The notes under the pieces are model-generated. The model had not been told where the DNA came from. It did no database searches and saw only the letters and a list, made by a program, of their open reading frames with translations. The translations under genes and the position numbers were made by a program. From Rhinopithecus roxellana (Eukaryota > Chordata > Mammalia > Primates > Cercopithecidae), in the NCBI RefSeq assembly GCF_007565055.1, contig NC_044560.1, positions 120,277,391 through 120,341,390 of the forward strand: a stretch of DNA of 64,000 bases, in the 5' to 3' direction. How positions within the stretch are numbered: position 1 is the stretch's first letter; the number at the start of each line of letters is the position of its first letter. This document shows, in pieces, positions 44,501 to 55,745 of the stretch.

Positions 44501-47121
44501 TCCCAAAGCCATTGTCAGGTTCACTAATTAGCTAAAAAGACTCACAAAACTCCCTAAAACCTATTTTAGTTACAGTCATGTTTATTACAGCAAAGGGAAC
44601 AAATTAGAAGTGACACAGAATGTTGGGTTGGAAAGGTTCCCAGAACAAAGCCTTAGTGTCTTCAGGAACTCACTGTGCCCCAGTCTGGCATATGGCAATA
44701 CAAGCTTAGAGTGTTGCCAACCCAGGAAACTCACCGGCTCTTCATTGTCCACAATTGTATTGAAGCCTCATTACATAACCATAGTTGATTGTCTCATCAC
44801 CTGTGTGGCTCGGTCTCCAGCATGCCATCCTTTCCAGAGATTCAGCGTTTACATTGTGACTTAAGCCCTAACCTTCTAATCACGTGGCTTAGCTTTCTGG
44901 TGTATCCAGACCTTAACCCAATCAGGATAAACTGTGGAGGGGTCCATAATGAGTTACCTGTTTGCATAAACTGCCAGATGGGGCCGTTGGGTCCCACCAT
45001 GAGGAAAAACATTTTGGAAATACTCAGTGTTTACAGGTTACTTTCCACGACTTCACACAAAAAACGTACTTCTCTTTGGGGATTAATTTTTTTGTTACTC
45101 GCTTCCTGTCTTCCATGTAGGCTCATTAGATGCTCCTTCCTCGTGTTCTTGTAGCAAGACAGCATGTCCTCGCTTAGTTGCCTAGAGGAAGCTTACCACG
45201 CACAGTGTCATCGTTACTGTGTCTACCCAGGTCCAATCTGTAATTGTGAAGGTGACTCCACGGACAGACGCATTGTCTCCTGACTCTGCCTCTGCCCCTA
45301 GGTCTCCTTTTCAGAATATCCTGAGTCCACGGACCAAGATAGAAGGAAATTGCAAACCATAGAATTTGAGATACAGAAAATAGCAGACACAGAGGCAATA
45401 TTTTTATCTACGGTTTTTCACAGAAATGGTAATACTCTTTTTTCCATGTTGTTCTTTACTAACAGGCCCTTTTGTGTGCTGGATTTCTTTCAGGCGACAA
45501 AGGAAAACCTAAGACCACAGAACCTACCACTTGTAAGCCAGCCTTGTCAGAGGGAATCTCACTTCAGGGACAACTGACAGAAGGAAACTCAGTGGACTCC
45601 CAGTTGGGGCAAGCCGAGGATCAGGATGGGCTATCAGAAATGCAGGAAGGACACTTCAGACCAGGAGTAGATCCCCAGGAGAAGCCTCCTCGGAAAATGA
45701 GCACTGAATGTGATGGTTTAGGGACAGCTGACGGTGTGTGTTCGAGGATTGGACAGGAGCAAGTCTCTCCAGGAGATACAGTTCACAGCCATAACTCATG
45801 TGAGTCCGGTAAAGATCCCATGATGCAGGAAGAGGAAAATACCTTTAAATGCAGTGAGTGTGGAAAAGTATTTAACAAGAAACACCTCCTTGCTGGACAT
45901 GAGAAAATTCACTCTGGAGTGAAGCCCTATGAATGCACAGAATGTGGGAAAACCTTTATTAAGAGCACACATCTCCTGCAACATCACATGATCCACACTG
46001 GGGAGAGGCCCTATGAGTGCATGGAGTGCGGAAAGGCCTTCAACCGCAAGTCATACCTTACCCAGCACCAGCGGATTCACAGTGGAGAGAAGCCTTACAA
46101 GTGCAATGAATGTGGAAAGGCCTTCACCCACCGCTCCAATTTTGTCTTGCATAACAGGAGACACACGGGAGAAAAATCCTTTGTGTGCACAGAATGTGGG
46201 CAAGTCTTTCGACACAGGCCAGGTTTTCTCCGGCACTATGTTGTTCACAGTGGTGAGAATCCCTACGAGTGCCTGGAGTGTGGCAAGGTCTTCAAACACA
46301 GGTCATACCTCATGTGGCACCAGCAGACTCACACCGGGGAGAAGCCCTATGAGTGCAGTGAATGTGGGAAGGTCTTCTTGGAGAGCGCAGCCCTGATTCA
46401 CCACTATGTCATCCACACTGGGGAGAAGCCCTTTGAGTGCCTCGAGTGTGGGAAAGCTTTCAACCACCGATCATACCTCAAGAGGCACCAGCGGATTCAC
46501 ACTGGGGAGAAGCCCTTCGTGTGCAGTGAATGTGGAAAGGCCTTCACCCACTGCTCTACTTTTATATTGCATAAAAGGGCCCACACTGGAGAAAAGCCTT
46601 TCGAGTGCAAAGAATGTGGGAAAGCCTTTAGCAATCGGAAAGACCTCATTCGCCACTTCAGCATCCACACTGGAGAGAAGCCCTATGAGTGCGTGGAGTG
46701 TGGAAAGGCCTTCACGCGCATGTCAGGCCTCACGAGGCACAAGCGGATTCATAGTGGAGAGAAGCCCTATGAATGTGTTGAGTGTGGGAAATCGTTTTGC
46801 TGGAGCACAAACCTCATTCGACATGCCATCATCCACACTGGAGAGAAGCCGTATAAATGCAGTGAATGTGGAAAGGCCTTCAGTCGCAGCTCATCCCTCA
46901 CTCAGCATCAAAGGATGCATGCTGGGAAAAATCCCATCAGTGTAACAGATGTGGGAAGACCTTTTACAGGTGGACAAACCTCAGTTACCCTTCGAGAACT
47001 TCTTTTAGGAAAGGACTTTTTGAATGTAACCACTGAGGCAAATGTGTTGCCAGAGGAAACATCTTCCTCTGCGTCTGATCAACCATACCAAAGAGAAACC
47101 CCTCAGGTGTCTTCACTGTGA
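29494..47121 (+). CDS. ZNF264: ZNF264, KRAB C2H2 zinc-finger protein (four coding exons, complete)
   Basis: KRAB zinc-finger protein, expected to bind DNA in the nucleus and recruit TRIM28 (KAP1). Exons: 29494-29526 (MAAAVLTDRAQ), 31440-31566 (KRAB-A, with VTFDDVAVTF, EEW and YQEVMLEN), 40441-40536 (KRAB-b-like, ELIYHLQHGQEPW), 45494-47121. Phases agree and give 627 codons plus TGA, the human length. Thirteen uninterrupted C2H2 fingers of 28 residues lie at residues 203-566 (DNA 45844-46935). All have two Cys and two His; most linkers are H-T/S-G-E-K/R-P, with K-S, N-P and K-N-P variants. Contact residues (-1,2,3,6) for fingers 1-13 are KHLG, KTHQ, RSYQ, HSNL, HPGR, HSYW, EAAH, HSYR, HSTL, NKDR, RSGR, WTNR, RSSQ. 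No upstream ATG was found between about 29105 and the start. The 61-residue tail after finger 13 appears to be frameshifted finger DNA. The mouse homologue lies in the imprinted Peg3 domain (known); imprinting here is untested. Confidence 0.96.
29527..31439 (+). other. ZNF264 intron 1
   Basis: GC-rich at its start, with one Alu at 30318-30608 and otherwise no repeat recognised with confidence. It ends at the KRAB-A acceptor TTTCCAG. Confidence 0.8.
30318..30608 (-). mobile_element. AluS
   Basis: In ZNF264 intron 1; flanks CACAGATACTTTT and CACAGATACGTTT. Confidence 0.93.
31973..32726 (-). mobile_element. MLT2-type LTR (ERVL class), antisense, split by a young Alu
   Basis: Read on the minus strand it starts TGTGATGGTTAACACTG and ends in CCTAATACA, the expected TG...CA ends of an MLT2A-like LTR. 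The Alu at 32034-32341 interrupts it with target duplication AAAAAGGACAGTT. It lies at the 3' side of the antisense ERVL internal region in ZNF264 intron 2. A DUX-type motif is present at 32691-32701. Confidence 0.8.
32034..32341 (+). mobile_element. AluY, Old World monkey type
   Basis: Inside the MLT2-type LTR; target duplication AAAAAGGACAGTT. Confidence 0.95.
36406..36702 (+). mobile_element. AluY
   Basis: Inside the ERVL remnant; target duplication CAGAGGTCTC. Confidence 0.93.
37408..37710 (-). mobile_element. AluY, Old World monkey type
   Basis: Inside the ERVL gag region; flanking GGGCCATCTTT on both sides. Confidence 0.95.
38940..39480 (+). repeat. MIR SINE, split by the MST LTR
   Basis: 38940-39097 reads like the MIR core (CAGCTCTGC, TATGTGGCC, TGCCTCAGTGTTCTCA, GGGTTGTTA). 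39433-39480 continues with a tail-like CGAAACAACACCTGG. The LTR is younger than the SINE. Confidence 0.65.
39098..39432 (+). mobile_element. MaLR solo LTR (MST-type)
   Basis: Starts TGATAGGGTTTGGCT and ends GACTAATACA. It contains the diagnostic TTGAATCATGGGGGCGGG, GATGGTTTTATAAAGGG and GCCATGTAAGACGTGCC words of MST/THE LTRs. No internal sequence. It inserted into a MIR element, whose halves lie on both sides. Confidence 0.88.
39481..40440 (+). other. ZNF264 intron 2, 3' end
   Basis: Contains a poly-A run near 39730-39750 and one young Alu (39958-40254). The KRAB-b exon acceptor follows at 40441. Confidence 0.7.
39958..40254 (+). mobile_element. AluY, Old World monkey type
   Basis: Target duplication AGAGATTCTG; 186 bases before the ZNF264 KRAB-b exon. 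Confidence 0.95.
40537..42298 (+). other. ZNF264 intron 3, repeat-poor part
   Basis: Almost 1.8 kb without a recognised transposon apart from the 28-base tandem duplication. No extra exon was recognised. Confidence 0.5.
41074..41129 (+). repeat. Perfect 28-base tandem duplication in ZNF264 intron 3
   Basis: Two copies of a unit starting GGAATAAGGGAAGTTACACC lie end to end. The near-identity suggests a recent event or a variable-number repeat. Confidence 0.85.
42299..42462 (-). mobile_element. Old Alu fragment
   Basis: 3' part up to the central linker, abutting the next Alu. Confidence 0.8.
42463..42771 (-). mobile_element. AluS
   Basis: Full length, inserted at the linker of the preceding Alu. 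Confidence 0.92.
42878..43171 (+). mobile_element. Alu (J-like)
   Basis: Full length, diverged; AAATAAATAAAAATAA tail. Confidence 0.88.
43172..43759. other. ZNF264 intron 3, unassigned AT-rich part
   Basis: CATTTTTTGATAATTCTTGG and neighbouring phrases look like old LINE-1 sequence, but I cannot assign it firmly. Confidence 0.35.
43760..44050 (+). mobile_element. AluY, Old World monkey type
   Basis: Very little divergence; short A10 tail. Confidence 0.94.
44405..45050 (+). mobile_element. LTR-like fragment (ERVL class?)
   Basis: AAGACTCACAAAACTCCC and TTTATTACAGCAAAGGGA resemble the start of LTR33/LTR16-like repeats. A related but diverged copy lies at 55975-56420. Ends uncertain. It lies in ZNF264 intron 3. 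Confidence 0.4.
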
Positions 47122-47779
47122 GAAAAACCTGTTGCTGAATATTACTTGTCATCTGAAGAGTCATATTAGAAATTCATTCAGTCTAGAGCCTTATTCTCCA
47201 TCTGATAATTTATCCTGGAGAGAGACCCAGTCGTTATTGTGCACATAGGAAAACCTTCAGCTGCATCTTTCTCCTTAGTTTACAGTGCAATGTTATCTCA
47301 GGAATTATTTTTAAAAGGAGAAGGAGACATAGAAAAAAATGAAATGCAAGCACAGATTTTTTCAGACTTCTCAGCCAAGCCTATGGTGCTTTGTCATAGA
47401 TTTCTTAATGTGTTTGGGGAAGGGAAATGTTTCAAGGTAAAGGGCCTTGACCCTTTTTGTGCTTGTGTGTACATTTATTGCTATCCAGTGTCAGAATTGT
47501 TAGTTTAGGAAAAGTCTGCAAACTTTAATCGCACATCTTCTGTGTTCCACAATAGTACTTACTCTTGAGAAGCGTAATTTTATGACAACTTAGGAGGTTT
47601 GAGCCATGAAATACTCACATTTAAGTCAGTAAGGATACACATATTAACACTCAGGCTTTTTTCTTGATGCCCATCTTTTGGTTTATTTCATCACTGTAGC
47701 CGTATGGTAAATTTTTATTTTTTTAAATTTTAAAAAATTACTTAGCTCAAAATGTCAATGGTAAATTTTTAAATTGAGT
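47122..47779 (+). other. ZNF264 3' UTR (proximal) with fossil finger remnant
   Basis: Directly after the stop, a shifted frame reads HTKEKP then CLHC (47084-47119), continuing to a His pair at 47150 and 47162. The rest is plain 3' UTR. The polyadenylation site is not decided: AATAAA occurs at 49033 and 49404, but inside LINE-1. Confidence 0.6.
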
Positions 47780-48085
47780 AAAGTGATTCTTCTTTGCTCT
47801 TTAAAATTGACAGCATTTCTAGTTCCTTTGACATTCCATATAATTTTTAGGATTAGTTTGTACGTATTTACAAAAGTCTTAGATTTTTACAGAAATTGAG
47901 TTAAATCTGTGGATTAATCTGTTAAGAATTGGTATCTTTACTGTGTTGGGTTTTGTAGTTCATGAGTTCAGGAGTAGGTCTCTTAATTTATAATAGCTAA
48001 GCATTCCTCAAAGTATTTCATTAATGTTAAAATTTTCAGCATATAGATCCCTATGCATTTTTGTTAGAATTTGCATCCTAGTGTG

Positions 48086-48090
<5 letters not shown>

Positions 48091-48126
<36 letters not shown>
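48091..48126. repeat. (TG)n microsatellite
   Basis: About 18 perfect units within the antisense LINE-1 downstream of ZNF264. Confidence 0.9.
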
Positions 48127-48129
<3 letters not shown>

Positions 48130-48478
48130 TTGAGTGATTGTAAATGGCATTGATGTTTGAACTTAGAATTGCACACAATTTTTGGTAGTATACAGAAATA
48201 CAATTTTTTGGACATTGTTTTGCTACCCTGCAACCTTGCTGAGTTCACTTATTATTTTTAGCTAATTCTTCTGACAGAGTCGTTGGACTTTTCTATATAG
48301 ACATGTCATCTGCAAATACAGACCATTTTTTATCTTTCGTCTTATCTGTATACCTTTTATTTCCTTTTTGTTTGTCTTATTGCATTGCACAAGCTGGGAC
48401 TTTCATTATAACGTTGAATAGGAATAGTGAGAAAGGCCATCCTTTCCTGTTTGCTGATAATAGGGGGAAAATGTTCAG

Positions 48479-48794
48479 TTTTTTGTTTTTTTGTTTTTTG
48501 TTTGAGACAGGGTCTTGCTCTGTCACCCAGGGTGGAATGCAGTGGCACAATCTTGTCTCACCATAGCCTTAAGTTCCCCGGCTCAAGTGATCCCACCACC
48601 TCAGCCACCACCACCCCACAGTAGCTGGTACTACAAGCACGCACCACCACGCCCAGCTAATTTTTGTATTTTTTTGTAGAGACCGGGTTTCATCATGGTG
48701 CCCAGATTGGTCTTGAACTCCTGGGCTCAAGCAATCTGTTTGCCTGGGTCTCCCAAAGTGCTGGGATTACAGGCATGAGCCAGAGGGCACAGCA
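48479..48794 (-). mobile_element. Alu (J-like)
   Basis: In antisense L1; target duplication ATGTTCAGTTTT. Confidence 0.9.
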
Positions 48795-50200
48795 TGTTCA
48801 GTTTTCATTATAAAGTATAATGTAAGTTTTATAAAACATGTTCTCTATAAGCATAAAAAACGTCCTCTGTTCCCAGTCCTCTGAGATTCTGTGTTGCTAT
48901 GAATGAGTGTTCAATTTTGTCTAGTGCTTTTTCTCTACCAGTTGCCATCATGCTATTTTGCTTCTACATCCTTTTGATAGAATGTATTGCTTTGATCAAG
49001 TTTTGAATATTGAGCCAGGCTTGCATCCTTAGAATAAACCACACTTGTTTGTAGCGTATAATATCATTTGACGTCATTCCCTTTGTTTGTATTTTGTTGA
49101 GGAAATATTCCTCTAATTTATTGACTAATGATGTGTAATTCTGTTTCTTTTTTCTTTTGTTTCTTATGTTCTAAATGTCTTATGTGTGGTTTTGATGTCT
49201 AAGTGATCTTGACATTTCAACATTAATTGGAAAGAGTTCTCTTCTAATTTTTGGAAGACTGTATAATTGGTGTTATTTGTTCTTGTCACATTTGATGACC
49301 TCTAGTCAACCATTGGGCCGGAGATTTTTCTTCTGGAGACTTTTACATTACATATTTATTTTATTGGATAGGTAGAACTATTCAAAGTATCTATTTCTCG
49401 TGTAATAAATTTTGACAGTCTGTCCTGTTGAAGGAATATTTCATCTATATTTGTAGCATTCCCTTATTCTTTTTTGATAGCAGGATCTGCACTTATATCA
49501 TTTTATTTTTAATATTTAAAATGTACATACTCATTTTATGATCGAGTCTTCTTAGACATTTATCAGTTTTATTGTGCACCATGCTGAAAGATGTAATTTT
49601 TGCTTTGTCTCTCACTTCAAAGAACTAGCACTTTATATAATGATTTGTCTCTTTCTAGTCTTGATTTCTTTGATTTCTGCTGTGATCTGTATTCTTCCAC
49701 TTGCTTTGGCTCTTTGTAACTTTTCAAAGTAGGTTTTTAGATTATTGATTTGAGATTTTTTTGCTTTTTTTAATGTAAACATTACATTCTATAAATTTGC
49801 GTCATATCACAGTTTAATCCCACAAGTTTTAATGTTTTCATTACATTTTACTCAATTCTAATAGTTTTTATTTTTTGAGACATTCTCTCTTAGCCATGAA
49901 TTATTTAATAGTATGTTTAATTTTCTGGTGTTTGGCATATTTGTTACTGATTTCTAATTTGTTCCTTGTTTGATCTGACTCTTTAAATGTGTTAACTTTT
50001 TTTTTTTTTACGACCCAGTTTAGGGTCTATCTTGTTCCGTATAGCTGCTTGAAAAGAATGGGTGTTCTACTGTTACTGGGTGGAGTGTCTATAAATGTCT
50101 CTGTGATCCTGCTCATTGTTATTCAGGTCAGCTGTTTCCTTGCTGATTTTCTGTCCGCGTTTCTGTCACTTACTGAGAGGGGTGTTGAAGTCCTGAACAT

Positions 50201-50470
50201 AGGCCGGGAGCAGTGGCTCACGCCTGTAATCCCAGCACTTCGGGAGACCAAGGCGGGCGGATCCACTTGAGGTCAGGAGTTCGAAACCAGCCTGGCCAAC
50301 ATAGTAGATGCAAAATTAGCCAGGCATAGTGGTGTGTGCATGTAATCCCAGCTACTGGGGGACTGAGGCAGGAGGATCGCTTGGGAGGCAGAAGTTGTAG
50401 TGAACTGAGATCTCGCCACTGCACTCCAGCCTGGGCAACAGAGCGAGACTCTGTCTCAACAACAACAAAA
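50201..50470 (+). mobile_element. AluS with internal deletions
   Basis: Target duplication AAGTCCTGAACAT; (AAC)n tail. Confidence 0.92.
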
Positions 50471-51020
50471 AGTCCTGAACATCATTGTGGAAGTATGTAG
50501 CTCTTTTAAGTTCTATCACTTTTTGTTTTGCAAAGTTCAAAACTGTGTTGTTTGGTACATATACATGTAGGTTTGCCAAGTCTTCATAGTGAATTGACTC
50601 TTTTATCATTATGTGATGTCCTTTTTCTGTCTTTTAATGGTCTTGTCAATACTTTATCTAATATTCTTATAGTGACTCCTGCATATTTTGATTAATGTTT
50701 GCATGGTTAATATTTCTTCAATTTTAAAGCTTACCTGTATCATTACTTATGAAGTCAGTTTCTTTGAACAGCGTATATTCAGGCCATGCTTTTTTAAATT
50801 CATTTTGCATATTTCTGTCCTAATTTGTATATTGAAATCATTTAAATTAAAATAATTATTGATATTTTAGGGCCTAAGTGTGCCCTTAAATGATTTTTGT
50901 GTTCCTTTTTTATTGTTCCTCTCTTTGCTATTTGGGGTTGTTTACTAGTCTTCCTGTAGATTACTTCAACTTTTTTTTTTGGAATTTGATTTGATATATA
51001 TGTAGTAGTATTTTTTAGTA

Positions 51021-51600
51021 TAGATGCTCCTTGACTTATGATTGGGTTATGTCACAATAAACCCATTGCAAGTTGAAAATAATACGTCAAATATGCATTT
51101 AATACACCTACCCTACCGAACATCATAGCCAATCTTGCCTTCAGCATGCTCAGAAAATTTACGTTAGCCTGCAGTTGGGTAAAATCATCTAACACAAGGC
51201 CTACTTTATAATAAAGTTACTACAAAGAATTTTTTTTTTTTTTTTTTTTTTTGAGACGGAGTCTCACTCTGTTGCCCAGGCTGGACTGCAGTGGCGCCAT
51301 CTCGGCTCACTGCAAGCTCCGCCTCCCGGGATCACGCCATTCTCCTGCCTCAGCCTCTGGAGTAGCTGGGACTACAGGCGTCCACCACCACGCCCGGCTA
51401 ATTTTTTGTATTTTTAGTAGAGACGGGGTTTCACTGTTAGCCAGGGTGTTCTTGATCTCCTGACCTCGTGATCCGCCCGCTTCAGCCTCCCAAAGTGCTT
51501 TTGAATAAAAAAGTGGTTTCTGCTGAATGCATGTCGCATTCGCACCATTGTAAAGCTAAGTAGTAAGTCGAACCATCTTAAGTCAGGGACTGTCTGTATA
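51021..51600. mobile_element. Non-autonomous DNA transposon (TcMar/Tigger-like), split by Alu
   Basis: Terminal inverted repeats: GATGCTCCTTGACTTATGAT at the left, and GTCCCTGACTTAAGATGGTT at the right when read on the minus strand. TA dinucleotides flank both ends, as expected for mariner-type integration. An Alu (51230-51499) sits inside. The exact family is not assigned. Confidence 0.6.
51230..51499 (-). mobile_element. AluY, 5' truncated
   Basis: Inside the TA-flanked DNA transposon; ends at CCCAAAGTGCTT. Confidence 0.92.
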
Positions 51601-51821
51601 TATCTGCATTTTTTAGTGATTGTTCTATTACAGTGTAAGTATAAACTTAAAACAGTTTAGTAAGTTATCAGCAATTTAACTGACAATTTTATTGCTGATG
51701 TAATTTTAATATTGTAATTGCTGATGTATCAGCAGTTTAGCACTTTACTTCCATTAAGTTCCTTTAGCTTATCTTAAGTAATAGTAATTCCTCTTCAAAA
51801 ATTGAGCACTATGTTGCAAGA

Positions 51822-52187
51822 CTTTTTTTTTTTTTTTTTTTTTTTGGAGACCAAGTCTCGCTCTGTCACCCAAGCTGGAGTGCTTTGACATGATCTCAGC
51901 TCACTGCAACCTCTGCCTCCAGGGTTCAAGCAGTTCTCTGCCTCAGCTTCCCTAGTAGCTGGGATTACAGGGGCCTGCCACCATCCCCGGATAATTTTTG
52001 TATTTTTGGTAGAGACGGGGTTTCGCCATCTTGGCCAGGTTGGTCTTGAACTCCTGACCTTGTGATCCACCTGCCTCGGCCTCCCGAGTACTGAGATTAC
52101 AGGTGTAATTAATGCCGAGTGAGATTAATGCCGAGTGAGATTATTGCCAAGTGCTGAGATTATAGGTATAAGCCACCACGCCCAGCC
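51822..52187 (-). mobile_element. AluS with serial duplications near its 5' end
   Basis: GAGTGAGATTAATGCC-like words repeat three times at 52109-52160; flanks GCAAGA. Confidence 0.9.
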
Positions 52188-52263
52188 GCAAGATGTAATT
52201 TTTGCTTTATCTCTCACACATATTTTACAAAAGATCATGAGAAGCATTGTCTCTTGACGTCTG

Positions 52264-52264
<1 letters not shown>

Positions 52265-52294
<30 letters not shown>

Positions 52295-52541
52295 TTTTTA
52301 AATAAAGAGACAAGAGTTTCCCTCTGTTGCCCAGGCTGGAGTGCAGTGGCACGATCTCTGCCCACTGCAACCTCCGCCTCCTGGGTTCAGGCGATTCTCC
52401 TCCCTCAGCCTCCTGAGTAGCTGGGATTACAGGCATGCGCCACCACGCCTGGCTAATTTTGTATTTTTAGTAGGGGCAGGGTTTCACCATGTTGTTCAGG
52501 CTGGTCTTGAACTCCTGACCTCGTGATCAACCTGCCTCGGC
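52265..52541 (-). mobile_element. AluS, 5' truncated
   Basis: Target duplication TGTCTCTTGAC; (CTTTTT)n head. Confidence 0.92.
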
Positions 52542-52702
52542 CTGTCTCTTGACCTCTTTACCCATTCCATTGTTCACTCCTCCTTCTTGAAATCCCAAGC
52601 CTTCTTCTATTAGCATTTCATTTCTGTTACACACTACTGACCTTACTAATCTTTCTTCTAGGGTAACAAATGCTCTTTGTTTTCCTTCCTCTAAAGATGT
52701 CT

Positions 52703-53008
52703 TTTTTTGTTTTTTTTTTTTTTTTTAAGACGGAGTCTCGCTCTGTTGCTCAGGCTGGAGTGCAGTGGCCGGATCTCAGCTCACGGCAAGCTCCACCTCC
52801 CGGGTTCACGCCATTCTCCTGCCTCAGCCTCCCGAGTAGCTGGGACTACAGGCGCCCGCCACCTCGCCCGGCTAGTTTTTTGTATTTTTTAGTAGAGACG
52901 GGGTTTCATCGTGTTAGCCAGGATGGTCTCGATCTCCTGACCTCGTGATCCACCCGTCTCGGCCTCCCAAAGTGCTGGGATTACAGGCTTGAGCCACCGC
53001 GCCCGGCC
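52703..53008 (-). mobile_element. AluY, Old World monkey type
   Basis: Target duplication TAAAGATGTCTTT. Confidence 0.95.
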
Positions 53009-53650
53009 TAAAGATGTCTTTATATTTCCTTCATTCCCAAAGAATATTTTTGTGGAATATAAGATTCAGAGTTGGCAGTTGTTTTCTTTTAGACTTGAGA
53101 AACGTGTCTCTCTGTTCTATCCATTATGGTTTAATACAAGAAATCAACTACCATTCAAATACTCATTCCTTATTTTGTAATGCATCAGTTCTGTCAAGCT
53201 TCATTCAAAGTGTTTTTCATTGTCTGTAGTGTTCGTAAGTTCGACTGTGATGTGCATGGCATGGAATTTTTTGAGTGTATCCTATTTGGTGCTCCCTGGT
53301 GCTTGCCTAGCTTTTTGATCTACAGGATTATGACTTTTGCCAAATTTGGGGAACTTTCAACTATTATTTCTCCAAATATTTTTTCACCCCCAGTCTTGTC
53401 TCTATAGGGACTTCAGTAACATGAATGGCAGATCTTTTTTTACACTCCCATGGGTCCTTCAGGCTCGCATCTTTTTTCTTTTTCCAGTCTCTTTTCTCTG
53501 TTGTTAACATTGATTAATTTCTATTGACTTTCCATGGTCCTCACTGGTTTCCTTTGTCATACCTAATCGGTTGAGTTTGTGCAGTGAGTTTTCATTTTGG
53601 TTTTGTATTTTCCAGTTGTTTGATTTCCATTTGGTTCGTGTGTGCACCTT

Positions 53651-55339
53651 CTGTTTCTTTGCTTATTTTTTAATGCCAAAGAAAGACTCTCAGAGAATAG
53701 ACAACTGTATTCCAAAGGCATGGTTCTCTGGTTGGTTGTCTTGACATTTGAATAGAAATGTTAAAACTGTCTGGGGGAATAGGAAGTCCACAGTCTTCTG
53801 AGTTGTGCTACACCAATATTTCTATGAACAGATCTTACAACTGAGAGTGATCTGCAGATTGTTCAGAGTCATGTTCTCCATGGAGCGTTTGTAAAGTTCC
53901 CTAGCTCTCTAAGCCTTGTATCCTCAGGAAGGAGTCACGTCTTTTCCAGGATCACTCTTGCCTTTTGTTATTGGACACATTTTCCCACCTCCTGCCCCGT
54001 CTTTCTAGGCTCTCTGTCATACTTCCTCCCCTAGTCTTTTAACTGGTCTCTGATAACCCGATTTTCCCCCCATAATCTGTATCTATGTTCAGGTCTCTAT
54101 CCTCATCCCCAAATGGGTTCCACCCCACTTGCCCATCAGTCTCTGCCCATTTCTTCTGTCTCCCACAGACGTGGTCTGTGTAGTTGTTCTGCACACTACC
54201 TGTCCCCACCCCTTGTCGTTTCTCACTCCACAGACAGCTACAGGAGGGCTTCCATCATTTGTCCTCTTACTTCCTTGTTAGAACTTTATACTGCTGACCA
54301 CCTCTCTGACCTGAAGTTTCTTTCCTGGCTTCTGAAAGTTGCTTTCTCCTCCAGAGGGTCTGTGTCTTCCTTCCAACGCTTAAATATTTTTGTTTCCCAG
54401 AATCCATCATTGGTCGTTGCTTTTTCACTTGCTGTGATTTCTGTGAATGAGATGGTTCCCGCTGAAGACATTTACTTTCGATGATCTACAGAATTTCCCA
54501 AATCTGTGTCTCCAGACTGGATGTTTCTCATGTCTGTGGCCCACTGGGCGTCTTCTGCACTTTCTCTGCATTTGTAAACACTGAGCCTGTATGCATGTCC
54601 GTGTGGCCATGGCCCTGGCCGTGGGGATGAACCCATAATTCTCATGAGAGCAAGCGAACATAGTGTGGCTGTGTGTCAGACATTGTTGTGAATGTTTTAC
54701 GTGCATCAGCTCTTTCAACATTTACAGCATCTGTGTGTGGTAGGTAATGCTATTTCCTCCGTTTTGCAGAGTGGAATATAGATAGGCTTGGGTTAAGAGT
54801 GAGCCCATGTTACACAGTTACGTTTGGATTTAGGAATGGGAGGCCACATAGATTGGCTTCAGAATGCATGTCTTTAACAACTGTCTTGCTTCTCATATGG
54901 GGGGTTTGTTTTCTGGTCACCATTTTTGCTGAAGTTGATCCAACAGTGCTGTAATCTGTTGCTCTCATTTGACATCTTGGCTGTTTCTTCAGCTTGAGGA
55001 AGGTAAACCGAAGCCACTCTTTAATGAGTGCAATCTCTGTTGTAACTGTGTAGAAAATACAGCGTCTGGGTTTGAGGAAAGGGGAGTGGGAAAGAGGAGT
55101 AGAGAAGCGGTAAGACGTGCATCTGGCTTTAGGAATGTTTGAAGTGCCTGAAGAAGATCAGGGTGAATTTCCCAGACTTGAACCTTGTTGCCCAAGCCAC
55201 ATTGCAACCACCTCTTTTTCTCTTACCTCGTCCCCACATCCAGCCACTGGCCCATTCTGTCATTCCACCTTTTTTGAGTAGACCCTCCATAGGTGTGTGT
55301 TTTGGTGAATGGCCACACACAGCAAAGCATTTTTGTGCA
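53651..55339. other. ZNF264-AURKC interval, mostly unassigned
   Basis: Repeat-poor apart from the MIR at 54664-54835. CT-rich near 53950-54260. No exon pattern recognised; it may belong to a long ZNF264 3' UTR or be intergenic. Confidence 0.4.
54664..54835 (+). repeat. MIR SINE
   Basis: GTGTGTCAGACATTGTTGTG, GGTAGGTAATGCTATTTCC and CATGTTACACAGTTA give the MIR order. Confidence 0.7.
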
Positions 55340-55643
55340 ATTTTGTTGTTGTTGTTGCTTGAGATGGAATCTCACACTCTGCCACTCAGACTGAAGTGCA
55401 GTGGTGCAGTCTCAGTTCACTGCAACCTCCATCCCCCAAGGTTCAAGCAGTTCTCCTGCCTCAGCCTCCCAAGTAGCTGGGATTACAGGCCTTGGCCACC
55501 ATGCCCGGCTCATTTTTGTATTTTTTGTAGACACGGGGTTTCACCACGTTGGCCAGGCTGGTCTTGCACTCCTGACCTCAGGTGATCCACCCACCTCGGC
55601 CTCCTAAGGTGTTGGCATTACAGGCATGAGCCACTGCACCAGC
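55340..55643 (-). mobile_element. AluS
   Basis: Full length after a (GTT)n run. Confidence 0.9.
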
Positions 55644-55745
55644 CTTTATTGCAGTTTTTGGTTCCTCACAGAATGTTTGCCACAAAGCTGTGCATATAGG
55701 TGGCACCATATATGACATACCTGACCTCAAAGATAATCTACTTGG

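Larger units (their letters stand above)
47780..53650 (-). mobile_element. Old LINE-1 (L1M-type) remnants, antisense, heavily interrupted
   Basis: The forward strand reads as the complement of degraded L1 ORF2 and adjoining sequence. Examples are TTGAGCCAGGCTTGCATCC near 49015, GTCATCTGCAAATA near 48305 and TATTTCTCCAAATATTTTTTC near 53363. Later insertions at 48479-48794, 50201-50470, 51021-51600, 51822-52187, 52265-52541 and 52703-53008 break it up. No coding capacity remains. Confidence 0.75.

Noticed and set aside
46013..46945. Long alternative-frame ORFs inside the ZNF264 finger exon
   Set aside because: Shadows created by the 84-base finger repeat; the main frame has 13 intact fingers.
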